NCBI GenBank assembly: GCA_029448655.1
Contig: JACCLO010000013.1
Location: 1,364,001 to 1,428,000, forward strand
Direction of reading: 5' to 3'
Source of the DNA: Wolfiporia cocos
Lineage: Eukaryota > Basidiomycota > Agaricomycetes > Polyporales > Phaeolaceae
Length of the DNA: 64,000 nt
Positions 1-13,738 of the stretch are shown here, piece by piece. The notes under the pieces were generated by a model. It saw nothing but the letters and a program-made list of their open reading frames with translations. It was not told the DNA's origin and did not search any database. Position numbers and translations under genes: made by a program. How positions within the stretch are numbered: the stretch's first letter is position 1; each line of letters begins with the position of its first letter.

Positions 1-1506
1 CGCGGTGCGTAAGGGGGGCGTGTCGGGCAGGATAAAGGCTATCAGGCGTAGGGCGATAGAAGGGCATGTTCCACATGGGCTCGACAGATGGTCGTCATTC
101 CGCCGGTGCAATTAACCTCCGGAACCGTGCGCGTTTCATGTGGTTCCAATTGAGACTGAATGGAACCAGAACGCTAGTATGTGAGGGCACCTAGGTTCGG
201 GCGTAAAACACGCTACGAACCGTGCACCGTCAGAAGCCGTGGAGGAACTATTTGATTCATATAAATCCGGCAGCTTGCTTTGCTCGAGGGCATGAGCCAT
301 AGAATCATCTATCGGGCGAGATCAGAGATGCGGCGACAGCTTGACGCGCGAATGGTGCGTGCGCGTACATATGTCGGATCCAGGTTGCAGAGATATCTAC
401 GTGGTCTCAGACCGTTTGAGTGAGGTTCTACCCGTTGCAACTGGCCAAGTCGAATTATAAGACAAAGTAAACCATTTTCACTTGATCTGAGAGTTGCGGC
501 TTCTGAATTGTCTGTTAGCTAGGGCCTATGGTATTCTCGGGCGCATATATGGATGTATAGCGTGAGTAGACTAAAAATAAAAGATGATTCACCTCACCTA
601 TTCATAGACTGGGTGTATGCGCACAAGATTGCAAACAAGGGTGCGAATATGCCTCAGAATGAGTATGCGAATTGTAGAGTGGAATCTGCTGCATGTAGGC
701 AATCTGAAGTACGAAGATAAAAATGAGATGCTGTGCGAGGAAATGCTGCGGGCCGCGGCACGCGGGAGCGTGGGGAAAGGGTAGGAGGAGTGTGCGTAGA
801 AACGCCCTGTCCTTTCGCGCGGGTGTCTGTGGTCAAAGCTCAATATGTGCTCATGACGTCAGCTTCTGACCGTCATCTGGCAATCGTTCGCGAGTCTACT
901 ATAGTTCTGGTGGACTTCATCGGCGCACCTTGCCTGGCAACCAATCAGACGAAGACCGGCCGTAAGGTTAGGGTCACTACTGCATTGAATGGGCGTCTGA
1001 TCACGTCTGCATCAACATAGTATTAGGCTACAATAACACCATGACTCTAAATATTGGCTATAGATATCAGAGGGCTCGATCCCGACTCTATGATTTTTGT
1101 TTTCGAGTTGCAACCGATTCTAAAGCCCAGGATTGTGCTTCAGCTTGACGTCCAAAGCTGTCCAGCGCCGGTTTTGGACGCACCAAGGTGACAAATCTGC
1201 AGCTGTCTCAATAGACGGTACCTTGATGACATCGCGGCAGTGATGAATTGCAATCTGTTGTAATCGGCCGGAACATGCTCTCTGACTTCAAATTGCTCAC
1301 CCAGAGCTGAGACTTGGGATCGTGATTTCAATTAGATTGAGAATCAATGTCTCTGAAGGTCCCTATCGTTCACAGCTTATGGCATGCACCTTCCCTTCAA
1401 AGATGATTCATGTTCTACAATCTATTGGTATTGGGGATATATCGTTACAACATAAATCCAGATGAGAGTCTCGTCCCAAGCCGCGTTGCGAATGTTGTTG
1501 TCCACA
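1..1506. other. Intergenic, no gene supported
   Basis: Only short open frames on both strands, none with a recognisable domain, splice pattern or neighbour logic. I see no repeat here that recurs elsewhere in the window. Confidence 0.6.
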
Positions 1507-2932
<1,426 letters not shown>

Positions 2933-3011
2933 TCTGATAGAGTGAAATGAGACTGGGGAGAAGCAGTGTTCTGTATTCGCCCGTCAACTTCTTCTCTTAT
3001 ATGTCCCGGCG

Positions 3012-3019
3012 CCCCGCTT
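3012..3019. repeat. 8-bp target-site duplication of hAT-1 (left)
   Basis: CCCCGCTT here is repeated exactly at 3974-3981, bracketing the inverted repeats. Confidence 0.9.
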
Positions 3020-3973
3020 TAGTGTTGCCGAAGTTCAGTTCAGAACCAAGGTTCAGAACCTGAACCGCCTGAACCGAACCTAGGTTCAGGTTCAGTCCAG
3101 GTCCGGTTCAGGGTAGGTCATCAAGGTTCGGTTCTTGGTTCAGGGGGGCCATGGGTACCCTTGAACCAGGTTCGAACTGGACTGAACCTTGAACCACTTA
3201 GCATTAACATATTATGTGTAGTCACTGGTGGATAAGCATATATTATGATTATGTTCTTGCCATCTTTGCTATAGTGTTGTTGCAGTAAGTTATGTACAGC
3301 TGGCTTCACCATAGCAAGCATCAACACTCATATCCTGTAGTCTCCCAATATGGCAAGGGCTCAACCCCATGTTGGGATTACCATGCTTTCTGTGGCATTG
3401 GGCTGCATTTGTTGCTGTCAGATGAAGTAAGAAATGTAGAAGATAATATTTCACTTCATATCCATGATCCTAGGTTATATACAGAGTTGTCTAAGAATGT
3501 TTTGTTATTGAGCTTTGCCTCAGGCTAACTCACACTCATGAACTCTGATTACTGAACTGCTCAAATTGGCTGCCTTGGGTGATTGTTATGCATCAAAAAG
3601 TTATGTTTACCACTCTAATCAAGACTAAGAGCCACATTGGAATGCAGCAGCCCAATAGACACCAAATGGAGGCACTGCAGAACTTGAGGTGTGGTTACTT
3701 TAGTGGGTTAATAGTGCCGGGAATGAGGTAGACAATTGGTATACATAGAAAGGTACACAAAGTTGGTGTCCAAATTATTATTTTTTGCACTCTATAAAAG
3801 CAAGTAACCTAGCGGTTCGAACCTAGTTCGAACCATGAACCGAACCTGATGAACCGGTTCAGCAGGTTCAGTCCAGGTCCAGGTTCAGGTTCAGGCTCCC
3901 TGCGGTTGGTTCGGTTCTAGGTTCAGCCCTAGACCCCCCTGAACCTGAACCGAACTGAACTTCGGCAACACTA
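3020..3973. mobile_element. hAT-like non-autonomous DNA transposon (hAT-1)
   Basis: A 954-bp element with perfect 22-bp terminal inverted repeats (3020-3041 and 3952-3973, starting TAGTGTTGCCG). It is flanked by the 8-bp duplication CCCCGCTT (3012-3019 and 3974-3981). An 8-bp TSD and TAGNG-type ends are hAT features. Both ends carry arrays of short GGTTCAG-like motifs in either orientation (about 3031-3195 and 3805-3960), as expected for subterminal transposase-binding repeats. The interior has no transposase frame, so it would need a helper. It lies in the promoter region of the OYE gene. The same family recurs, broken up, at 24645-55546. Confidence 0.9.
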
Positions 3974-3981
3974 CCCCGCTT

Positions 3982-5900
3982 CCGAGTCCCAGCGTGCTGA
4001 GTAACAAACTTTCTTCGAAACCACTTTGCGTCTTTGTAAGTCCCATCTACCAACAGGCGATGCAACCCGATACACTCGGGGTTATTCAGACGGGTTCGGG
4101 TGGACTGCTTGACAAATTTGTGTGGGACGAAGCGCGAATTAGCAACATCTGAAGGACGCCACAAGGAGGAATGCGACTTCCACGATCAGCGAGATCACTT
4201 GCTCCACCAATGATAAACCCATTTTTTTGCTCAAGTTCGGCCTCGATTTCAAGAGAAACGCTGGATCGGAATCTGTTAAGGGTGAGGGTGTCCCATTGTC
4301 ACAATCTATCACGGTACGAGGAAGTGCCGACGTGTCGGCGCTTGACCTTCGCCTGACTCAACTGGATGCGTTATGTATTGCGCTCTGATTTCCGTTTGCT
4401 GCGTCATGGTCAACAATGACACTCATCATGAGTACGGCGGAGAAGAGTAGTATCTACAAGACATGACGACGTCAAGTCGGAAGACACTGAAGGTTGCAGC
4501 CGTACTCCTGGATTGTGGCTGCCGACATGACCTATTTTATAAAGTAATACAATGATGCTTTGATCACCTGGTCATTTATTGTTTCGTGGCGGCGAAGTAT
4601 ATATGATCTTCATTCTGGATCTGATGGCCGGTGGCATACATCCACTTGTTGTTCAAAAAGGACGCAATTGGACACCTTTACGCTGCACGTGTAATAACCT
4701 CAGAAGGTCAAGAGAATAAAATCGTATATCACCGCACTAAGCACAGTGATGATGATATCAACGATCGTATGAAATTCGAAGCTCTTTGGAACCTCTCTTA
4801 TGCATCAGGTTCTGATCATTGCAGTGTGTACTTCGAGGCATCCATGTGGGACGTGGACAGCATAGTGTGTCAGGAAACTGCTCCCAGCTAAGTTCTGCAT
4901 TGAGAGAAAGGTCGGCACGAGTAAATTGCCGTCGTATTCGTATTCGCACAGGATCGTGATCGGGAACTATTAGGACGCGCTTGCGAGAGTGATGCGAGCC
5001 ACCTTTTGATGAGCAGCAGCAACAGAATAGATCGGTATAGAACATGCGCCGCCGATCACAGGACCGACAATCGCAGGAGGACATATGGCAGTCAGGGACG
5101 CTTGTTGCACAATTGTGCACAATCGACCTGACGAGGCAACCGTACGGTCCCCAAAATATGGTGGACTTTACCTTCCGGATCTAGTCCATTCCCACAGCCC
5201 ATAGCGAGTGTCCAGAATCTACTGAGAACGTTAGACTTGCCATAATTCATCGTATCAGCCTCATTAAAGGGATTCTCAGAGAAGACATGGCTCGGGGGGC
5301 GCGACATACTGTGGGCGCTTTCCTATCATGGGAATACGTCACCACACTTCAATCGGCAAACAGCGCTGCTGGTGCCACTCGACGCGGGATGTAGCAACCC
5401 GGCTTAAATGTGCGGGTCAACCTGTCTGACGACAGCGCGCCAATATTACAGTACATTGAACAGGATGTCAGAGCGGGAATGATCCTGAAACCAGAACGGT
5501 CAATCGAGTTGACAAGGCGCCTGAGTGCGGCATCGGGCTTTCAATCGGAGTTACTACGAGCGCCCGCGCCTTCACGAGCTTCTCACTGTCGCCCGAGACA
5601 GCTTACTCGTCCTCCTCAAGACTATTGACGACGATGGTGAGCACGAGATCCTCCGAAATGACCTGCAGAATGCACTCGGAGCCGTATACCGGCGGATTTT
5701 CCTTGTAGTCGAGGGAACATGGCATGGATGGTGCGCACTCCCTTCAGATGACATTTGTCGCGTGGACGATCTGACCCACCGTTTAGTTCCCGGAAAATCC
5801 GCTGCAGCTTTCTCGCTGAGCTCCCCGCGAGCAATGAGGCATCATGAGACTTAAAGCTGGGCTCGTGTTCATCCATTCCATGGATGGGTGCGAGCGTTAG
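3982..5900. other. Intergenic, no gene supported
   Basis: Scattered short frames on both strands without recognisable domains. The last few hundred bases probably hold the promoter, 5' leader and an untraced first exon of the eL8 gene. Confidence 0.55.
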
Positions 5901-5969
5901 AGCTCCGAGTGCATGCTGCGGACTGCGTTTGCAGAAACCCGTATGCTAATGTCTCGTCTCAATGACCAG

Positions 5970-6948
5970 CCCAAGGCCAACACTAAGTCCACCGGCAAGA
6001 AGCCTGCCCCCGCTCCCTTCGGTGCCAAGAAGGGCCTTAAGACCAAGGCCAAAAAGAACCCTCTCTTCGAGGCTCGCCCCAAGAACTTCGGTATTGGTAT
6101 GTCTCCCTTCATCGTAGTATTTGTATCTGCCATCCTCATTATCTTCGTCAGGCCAGGACATCCAGCACAAGACTGACCTGACCCGCTTCGTCAAGTGGCC
6201 GGAGTATGTCCGCCTCCAGCGCCAGAGGGTCATCTTGAACCAGCGCCTGAAGGTTCCCCCTTCCATTGCGCAGTTCTCGCACACCCTCGACAAGAACACT
6301 GCTACGCAGCTGTTCAAGTTGTTGAACAAGTAGGTCTTCGTGTATCATTATTAGTTCATAAGCTGAACATCGGACACCACAGGTACCGCCCTGAGACGAA
6401 GCAGGAGAAGAAGGCTCGTCTCGAGGCGACGGCCAAGGCTACTGCCGAGGAGAAGGAGGCTCAACTCAAGGACTCCAAGAAGCCCCTCTTCGTCAAGCAC
6501 GGTCTTAACCACACCGTCGCCCTCATCGAGGCGAAGAAGGCGTCGCTTGTCATCATCGCGCACGATGTCGACCCCATTGAGCTCGTCGTCTTTATTCCCG
6601 CGCTCTGTCGCAAGATGGGTGTCCCCTACGTCATTGTCAAGGGCAAGGCCCGTCTCGGCACGGTCGTCCACAAGAAGACCAGCGCTGTCCTGGCCCTCCA
6701 AGATGTTAGGTCCGAGGACGAGCGCGAGCTCGCGACCCTCGTCAGCGCCGCTAAGGCCAACTTGTACGTCGTTTAATGCTGCTCTCATGGCCTGCCTCCT
6801 CATATTTTTCTACAGCACCGACAAGTACGAGGAGCGCCGCCGCCAGTGGGGTGGAGGTGTCCGCGGCAGCAAGTCGACCCAGATGCTCCGGAAGCGTGCC
6901 AAGGCTGCTGGCCAGGCGCTCTCGACCGCGAACGCTTCCAAGCTCTAA
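5970..6948 (+). CDS. RPL8: 60S ribosomal protein eL8 (yeast Rpl8, human RPL7A)
   Basis: Structural protein of the large ribosomal subunit. Exons 5970-6096, 6152-6329, 6383-6763 and 6816-6948 join in frame to 272 codons, starting [18 protein letters not shown] and ending ANASKL. The conserved eL8 core is clear: [16 protein letters not shown], the RNA-binding L7Ae fold with [20 protein letters not shown] and the [18 protein letters not shown] region. Introns (6097-6151, 6330-6382, 6764-6815) are 52-55 nt with GT-AG ends. The start is unresolved. A branch-like CTAAT at 5945-5949 and an AG at 5968-5969 suggest that an upstream exon supplies the initiator Met. In-frame ATGs at 5913 and 5943 would instead add residues that eL8 proteins normally lack. 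Confidence 0.95.
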
Positions 6949-7579
6949 GCGGCTGAGCCTCATCGTGTGGATTGGGACGGCTGTCAAAAGGCGACATTCG
7001 TCCTTGCTATGTATGCACCATCGCTGTACGGTACCGTTGCATGTCGTATGCTACATATGCTGTTGAGGTGCTCTGCCTCGTGCTATATCTCTCTTGATAG
7101 GTCGAAAGGTCAAAGCCAGAACAATATCTCAGGTTCGGAGTATGGTGGACTGTTACCTTCTAATGTGCTGCACGAGGGACATCATCAATGCAACAGTCCG
7201 TCCCTCGCATATGAATCCTCTTCATATAGCTATGTAGTCTCTCAAGCATGTACGATGTGATGGAGCACAGCAGATGATATCTACGAAATGTATGGATGTC
7301 AACTCGGGAGGTAGTATGATCAATGTCTACAGTATACTTCTTCATCGGCTGAGACAATACGTCTGCGGTATCGACATGAGTCGACCGTCCACACGCACCA
7401 CGGCACAGAAATCCATGCATATGACTGAGGGGTTGTCTGAGCTGGCAATTCGGGGAAATGCCACGCTCCGACGCTCCTGTGCGTCAGTGCTCCAGTCAGC
7501 TTTCAACGCCCCTAATGAGTGGGCCACTGGCAGATCAAGATCAATACTGTCGTGCTCAGGCGGAGTATGTACTAAATCG
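6949..7579. other. Intergenic between convergent eL8 and UTP7
   Basis: The 3' ends of eL8 (+) and UTP7 (-) face each other here. I see no coding segment or repeat. Confidence 0.6.
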
Positions 7580-9890
7580 TCAAGTCGGCCGTTTGAAACG
7601 ATCCAAAGCTGAAGGTTTCTTGGGTGTCTCTGCACCACTGGCAAGCGCCGCTGCCTTTCGCCTCTCCTCCTTCTCTTTCTCCAGCTTGGCTCGCACTGCG
7701 ACCTGTCGAGGGATGCCATTGATGCGCGAGAAGATCAATAAATAGAAGTACACGTACAATACGGGGATCGATGACGTTCTTGTGTTGCTTGCGCAGATAC
7801 CTTTTGAGGCTTGTGTTCTTGCCCTTGCCGCGCGCCTTTTTCTTCTCCTTCTCCCACCTCGTCATCTTGGGAGCAGCACTTTCTCCGTCCGAGCTGTCAG
7901 CGCTCTCTCCGCCTGATTCTTCGCCTGAATCGCGCATCTCGAAGTCCCCGTCTTCCGTTTTGTCCGCCTTGCCCTCTATCCGGAGCCGCTCAATGCGCGG
8001 CAGGCGCGCGAATGGGATGTCCGGCTTGTCGTCCACTGCGGTCAGCTTGGGTTCTGGCGCGAGCGACCCGACAAAGTCGGGGTCGAGCGTGATCATGTCT
8101 GGTTGGATCTGCACGCACGGCACGATGACATGTTAAGAGGCTTTGTTGAACGAACGGGGAAGAAACAAGGACGCACCTTGTCCAGAAGACTCTTAACTTC
8201 GCGTTCACGACGCGTCTTCTTGTTCTCGAATGGATCCGCCTCGGCGCTGTCGAAGTTGGGCTCGCCGGCTCCGGGCACGAGAATGCTCGACAGACCTGCA
8301 GAATGGCCGACAGTGAGAACGTCGTGGAATGGGCAGAACCGCACGGAGGTGAGCGGACGGTGAGGGATTGGGTGGGTCAAGTAGAGTGGCGGGGCAACTG
8401 TGCCGGTGAACGGCATTTGAATCGTTGGTTTTGTGTATACCTAATGGCGGTCATTGATCAGTTCCGACGAGGAGCTCGAAACAGGAAGGAAACTAGGCAT
8501 ACGTTCACGCTTCCTCCTGTTGCGACCGCCAACGCGCCCCGTTGACTCCAATCGAGCTCGGCAGTTCCTCCTCGCGCACTCCACTGCCTCACCGCGCCCC
8601 TCCAATTCCGGCAGTCCCACACCTTGACGATCCCATCCTGGCCCGACGTCGCCATGTAGCGACCGGCAGTGCTCGGGTCGACGCTCACGCTTGCCACCGG
8701 TCCCAGGTGCGCGAGGAGGCGCACGGCGGGATGCCCGAGGTTTGGCGTCCAGAGCGTCACCGTGCCGTTCTGGTGCCCGAGATGAATCACGGCGTTGTGC
8801 GTGTTCTGCGTCATCACGTTGCATGCGCCGAGCCGCGTACGGTGATCGGTGAGCAGCTGGCCCGTGGACGTGTCCAAGTACTTCAAAGAGCCTGTGGTGC
8901 CCTGAGAGTGAGGTTAGTCTGCGGACAGGAGGGAGTAGAGAGGGGACGCACGACGCTAGCAAGGAGCCAATGGAAGGGGAGGAACTCGAGTCGCGTTGGC
9001 TCAATGTGCGTTTTGAGCTTGTGCAGCTCGACGCCATCCCGATCGTAGATGTATGCGTACTTTTGCTGAGCTACTGCAAAATGCGAGAGGTCGTGCAGGA
9101 ACCTACAATAGTACTGAGGCTCAGTGAGACGGATGGACGGTTCAAGGGACTAACGTTATGTCTCGGCACGTTTCCCTCAGCTGCAGTTCGGCATGGAGTT
9201 TCCCCGTTTGCCAGTCAAATGTCGCTACATGGCCTTTCTTGCCAACTATAGCGAGATGCCTGTATATCGACATGGGTAGTGAGCATTAGATACAGCGGAA
9301 CAGGTCACAGACCAAGGCGACGCCCATGGGGCCCTCTCTCAATCACGTCCTGGACGTGTGCGGGTAAAGGCCCCATGGATGCTGACCGCTCCAGAAGCTC
9401 GATTAGACGGGCATACACACCTTCCGTTCCGTGTGTACCTTGACCGATACGGCCCACCATCAAGCGTCCACTCTTTCCGCCCCCTGGCCGCCTCCTGTCC
9501 AGCGGCACTAGCGACCTCGCTCTGACCCACCCTCCACGTCTTCTCCAACTCCCCCTCGACTTCCATCATTCCCGCCTCCTGGGTGAGCAGCAACTCGGCA
9601 TCTTTTAAGAGAGCCTTCGTGCGTGCAGACTGCTCAGACTGTCGCGTGAGCTTTGAGCGAAGCTTCTTGTCTCGTATGTGAGTGTATTTCGGCAGACCTT
9701 CTGGAGCTGGAAAGGTCGGCTGCAACGACTTTGGGATGGTAGTGCGGAGAGAGACCGAGTTGAGTGTGTGGTCATTAGAGGGGCCTGCGCTAGGCTGTTC
9801 ATCCTGTCTCTGCTGGACTCTATCTTTGAGAAATTTCTTCCTCCTGTTGGCTGGCCCAAATGCATCAGCTTTTGCAAAAAGTGCGTCCAT
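7580..9890 (-). CDS. UTP7: U3 snoRNA-associated protein 7 (UTP7/WDR46), WD40 + BING4CT
   Basis: Nucleolar WD40 protein of the small-subunit processome (90S pre-ribosome), needed for 18S rRNA maturation. It starts at 9890 ([12 protein letters not shown]). The N-terminal coiled or basic part includes [20 protein letters not shown], a UTP7 hallmark. Next come WD40 blades with [20 protein letters not shown] and [19 protein letters not shown], then the BING4CT domain with [20 protein letters not shown] and [12 protein letters not shown] Lys/Glu-rich tail follows, ending DRFKRPT with the stop at 7580-7582. The last intron is 7703-7757. Others lie near 8108-8165, 8290-8440, 8895-8960, 9105-9160 and 9260-9460; I did not place every boundary. 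It is divergent from IES6 across about 240 bp. Confidence 0.92.
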
Positions 9891-10132
9891 CTCGAACGTG
9901 AAGGCGATCGAGGTCAACCACCGAGAACAACTTGCGGAGGTTAGGGAGCCTGTCTTTTGACGGTAGAGAAAAACTAGAAAGCAGGACACCAAGGAAACCG
10001 AAGCAGGTCGAGCAATATATCCGGAGGGTCCAGAAATATTGCTCGATCACGTGTTCTAACGAATCAGCGATCGGTGTGGCACAGGCGTCTAACTCGTCAT
10101 TAGACAATTCGGACCAACTACACGCATCTATA
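9891..10132. promoter_or_regulatory. Bidirectional promoter region UTP7 / IES6
   Basis: These 242 bp separate two divergent start codons and must hold both promoters. A palindromic CACGTG (E-box) is at 10048-10053. I see no clear TATA box. The regulatory role is inferred from gene layout only. Confidence 0.5.
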
Positions 10133-10891
10133 ATGTAAGTACCTTTCTTTGCATTGAACATACATGCTCAAGTAGAACATGTTAGGCCGCCGAAAGGTGC
10201 CAAACGCAGACTCCCTACAGTGACCAGCGATGATTCTCCAACGCCACCAGCGATGGTACGCCCGGAAATCTAGGCCTGTCGTTCAGCTCACCTCAACACA
10301 GTCTAGTCTTTGTCAGAACAGTTCTCTTACCTACAATCCCCACGTCCATTTAAGAACCCGAAATACATAAAGAACGCAAATCGGAGAACGAAGAATCTGA
10401 AGGCAGTGCTTGCGCAAGAGCGCGAACGCGAACGGCAGGAGCGCGAGCGGAGGCGGCAGGAAAAGGAGGAGAGTATGGATGTTGATAGCGAACAGCGAGA
10501 ACCGACGCCTGAAGAGGAGATGCCCACATGTGCGCTGCTATGCAGGCCCCGGACTATGACATTTAACTGATCGCACCGTGCAGATTCGTCCATCGAGGCG
10601 CCGCCGTCTGTTCTACCCCCGCGTAGGTACTGCGACATTACTGGACTTGAAGTAAGTAAATTCTAGTCGCTCAATCTCTACTCACTGAACTGACTACGAT
10701 GAACAGGGACCATACACAGATCCTGCGACTGGCCTCAGGTATCATGACAAGAGCATATATGAGCTGATCAAGGGGCTAGTAAGCGGCATGGTTTATTCAT
10801 GCCCACGCACTCGATCTCACCGTCCGTTCAGAGCTCTACTGCGGCGAAGGACTATTTGGTCGCGAGAGGAGTCAATCCAATTGTTCGATAA
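10133..10891 (+). CDS. IES6: INO80 complex subunit IES6/INO80C (YL1-C domain)
   Basis: Small subunit of the INO80 chromatin remodeller, which with Arp5 contacts nucleosomal DNA. Exons 10133-10134, 10196-equivalent start at 10186-10255, 10307-10529, 10584-10651, 10707-10778 and 10832-10891 sum to 495 nt, for 164 aa. Intron 1 (10135-10185) splits the start codon as AT^G. Unspliced, the ATG would run straight into TAA. The protein has the IES6 N-terminal signature SPRPFKNPKY ... RRTKNLKAVL, an Arg/Glu-rich helix and the C-terminal YL1-C domain RRYCDITGLE ... YTDPATGLRYH, ending GVNPIVR. The last exon is duplicated, and decayed, at about 14513. Confidence 0.9.
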
Positions 10892-11173
10892 CGCATCTTA
10901 GAGGTGCCGCCATTTGCCATCACCAGCCCCTGCTCATATTTAACAGCATTTGATCGCTTAGTGTCCATGTACAGTATGATCGTTGCTTTTGCTTTGTAGG
11001 ATCTTTACGTCAATCAAACACCACTTCCTGTTATACATGTGTCCAAAATTATATCCTAACTCTGCTGGAAATGTTCTGACATCCATCAATGGACAAATTG
11101 TTCGAGCAGATACCCTTTACCCCCCCTCGTGCGATTTTTTTGCACTACAGAGATTGTGATACATATCATTCGG
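10892..11173. other. 3' flank of IES6 and of the DUF6533 gene
   Basis: Convergent 3' ends with no coding segment. The part just after the IES6 stop is matched in copy B by 24603-24644 (AGAGGTGCYGCC block), which shows that the duplication runs through this spacer. Confidence 0.6.
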
Positions 11174-12993
11174 TCAGTTCTTTCCATACACTCGCTCTGG
11201 GATATCCGCTTCGGAGTAAATATCAATTACATCGTCAACGATATCGTCAAGCGATGGGATGTTCCGTCGAAGCCGCGGTTGAGGTAGAGACGCCAGTGTC
11301 ATCTCGTCAAGGTCAGACATCGTGTGTATAGCTGACGATGTTGAAAGGTCTACATCGATGAATGGGAGGTGTGGTCTTCCAGCTTTTTGGATGTTCAGCT
11401 AATTGACCATTTGAGTCGTTTAAGTCAGACAGTCAGGATGCATGCGCCAGCTAGACGTACTAGCATGTGGCACCCGAGAAGGGAGTTAATCGCGATAGTG
11501 ACACTACACAGCTCATTAGGTGGCGGGGAGCAGCTTCATTGATGAATGCTCACGGCATGAATCCGTAAAAGAGGGCCTCTGACTGCATGGACAGATTGTC
11601 AGCTTTGATCGTTATACGAAAGGTTGACATACCCCCAACTTCCATGTGAAGAAATTGCATAGTATAGCACACAAAACGCCAGTGAAATAGAGAAGCGAGT
11701 CTCTCAAGAGCAATACCATCAGCCTCGGTGTGTGCGTCTTTGTGCAAAGTTGCTGGATAACTTTGACTAATGCAAGCACAAAGAGCAGGCTTTCGAATGA
11801 CAGGATCGGGATCCAGTACGACCACGCCCAGGGCACCACATGTCCCGGAATGCATCCCGTGAACAGTTTGCGGTGATGTCCATGCCGATCTACGATATGC
11901 ACATGCTTGGGTGGGTCAGAAACTAGGTGTAGAGAATTAGCCTGCACTGTGTAGGCGGAGAGCAGAAATATAGACCATGCATGTTGTATACCACCATCAC
12001 AAAAACGGCGGTCTCTGCCACAAGTTCACCCACGAACAGTGTGCAGAGGATGATGAGAAGGCTCCTGCGGCAATCGTACATGACGTAGACGCGCATTATG
12101 GCGATCCCTATGAGGTGCTGGTCAGTGCGTAGCTTAACATGGTCGGATAAGTCTGACCGGATATGCTGATGCGAGTCACTATGTTTGCATATAGAAACCA
12201 CCTGAACCAGAATGTGCAACTATACGCATGGATCAACACCACTGACTTGAAGAGTAGAGAATTTCGTATCCTACAACTACAATAGCAATAGGCGTGAGTT
12301 CCGCAGGAATTTCATGAAGGAAAGGGAACATACAGAAGGACCCGCGGAATTAGAGAATGATGCCATTACTAATTTATATCATGACCGCGCACTATACATA
12401 AAAAGCGCATATGCATACCGAAATTGTCAAAACTACGTCGGACGTGCTCAGTGCGCAGTATAAGAACACGGGAATTTGACTCACATCAGATTCGCGATCC
12501 TAGAGAAGGTGTCATCAGCGCGAAACATGCTAAAAATCAGAACAATATACTCACGGCCAATAGCGATTCTTTGAGCATGGGTCGCATTCAGTCAAATACT
12601 TCTACAGGCTAATAATTCTTCTGACCATCCAGAACAACACACGAGACCATACGAACCGCCCACGCCACATATATTTGACCTATTCAACAGCATGATTGTA
12701 TCCACGTCATCGCAGTGATTACATACGTACTTCTTGCTGGAGTGTGAGGCCTGTTGATACGATGGTATATTTGTATAATGAAGCGAACAAATTGACTCAC
12801 AGTAATCATATAGAACAACGGCCAGAGAAGCAACTAACCGAGCGGTGAGTGCATACGATTCATTATTGAGCCGCGGGCAACCCACCCCAGAGCGAACGGG
12901 CTATGGTGTATGCATATGCATACCCTTCGAAGTATCGTAGATGTGCGGGATCAGGAAGATCATCATGAGGGCTGTGATGGAACGGCGGGCCAT
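11174..12993 (-). CDS. DUF6533 multi-pass membrane protein, copy A
   Basis: Fungal seven-helix-like membrane protein of unknown function, from a large Agaricomycete family. Recognisable exon pieces on the minus strand are ALTARLVASLAVVLYDY (about 12840), KYMWRGRFVWSRVLFWMV (about 12660), IAIMRVYVMYDCRRSLLIIL (about 12090), a loop plus helix with PWAWSYWIPILSFESLLFVL (about 11830) and RDSLLYFTGVLCAILCNF (about 11690). Then come AINSLLGCHML (about 11490) and a soluble acidic tail, SLDDIVDDVIDIYSEADI, with the stop at 11174-11176. Many introns of 50-60 nt interrupt it. The start at 12993 (MARRSITALMMIFLIP) is the best candidate but is not certain. Copy B lies at 55956-57807. Confidence 0.75.
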
Positions 12994-13738
12994 GGTAGAG
13001 CAGCATGTTATGAAGGAGGGTATAGGGTGTAAAGGGCGGAATGGATGGAAGGTAGTAAAGTCCCGGGGGTGCTGCAGAGCCCTTTCATATCTCTAGATGT
13101 CATCAGAATGCACACGCAGGGATGATGGTGACTGATCAGGACACCGTATCGCAGCGAATATGTAGATGTAGATTGGCTTGCCGGGGAGATAGCGGGATGT
13201 CACCACAATCAATTTATAGGGCCAGCTTCAATGTATGTGTTGATGTAAGCAGTGATAGTTATGCAACGTCCCGACGTCCTGTCCGTACCTTTCCATCGCT
13301 GGCATGGATCACATGGAGGTATACACCTTAGGGATGCCGCCGAGGAACCATCGGGAATCAGCGAATTATGGGCCAACATCAACATGAGTGCGTTGATGTC
13401 ATAGTAATTTTTTGAGCAACAAGCCTCCACCCTTGATGCATGATGACGCAACTGCAATACAAAAAGTGAGCAAGAGTATCGGGTCCCAAAGACGATGGGA
13501 AAGTATTCACCTGGTACTCAATACATGGTCGAGCTCGAGATTTCAAACAAGGTTCGGTCCGATCATAGGAGGAGGTGGCCGCCATGTAGACACCTTCTCG
13601 CTTCAGCTCGCGGCTATGTATGCCCGCCGCCTCGGCCAATGCAGCGCGTTACTAATAAAATCCCGAGCGTTCGGACTTGAAATATGCGTTATGATCGTGC
13701 GCTCTGATATTATCAGCAGTCTCAAGCCTACGAGGGAC
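12994..13738. other. Intergenic, no gene supported
   Basis: Short frames only (the longest is 114 codons on the plus strand), with no recognisable domain. It sits between the start of the DUF6533 gene and a foldback element. Confidence 0.55.

Noticed and set aside
733..1020. 95-codon frame near the left edge
   Set aside because: Overlaps frames on the other strand of similar length and shows no recognisable feature.
4631..5120. Opposing frames of 86 and 120 codons
   Set aside because: Neither has a family match I recognise, and they lie in a region with no splice-consistent extension.
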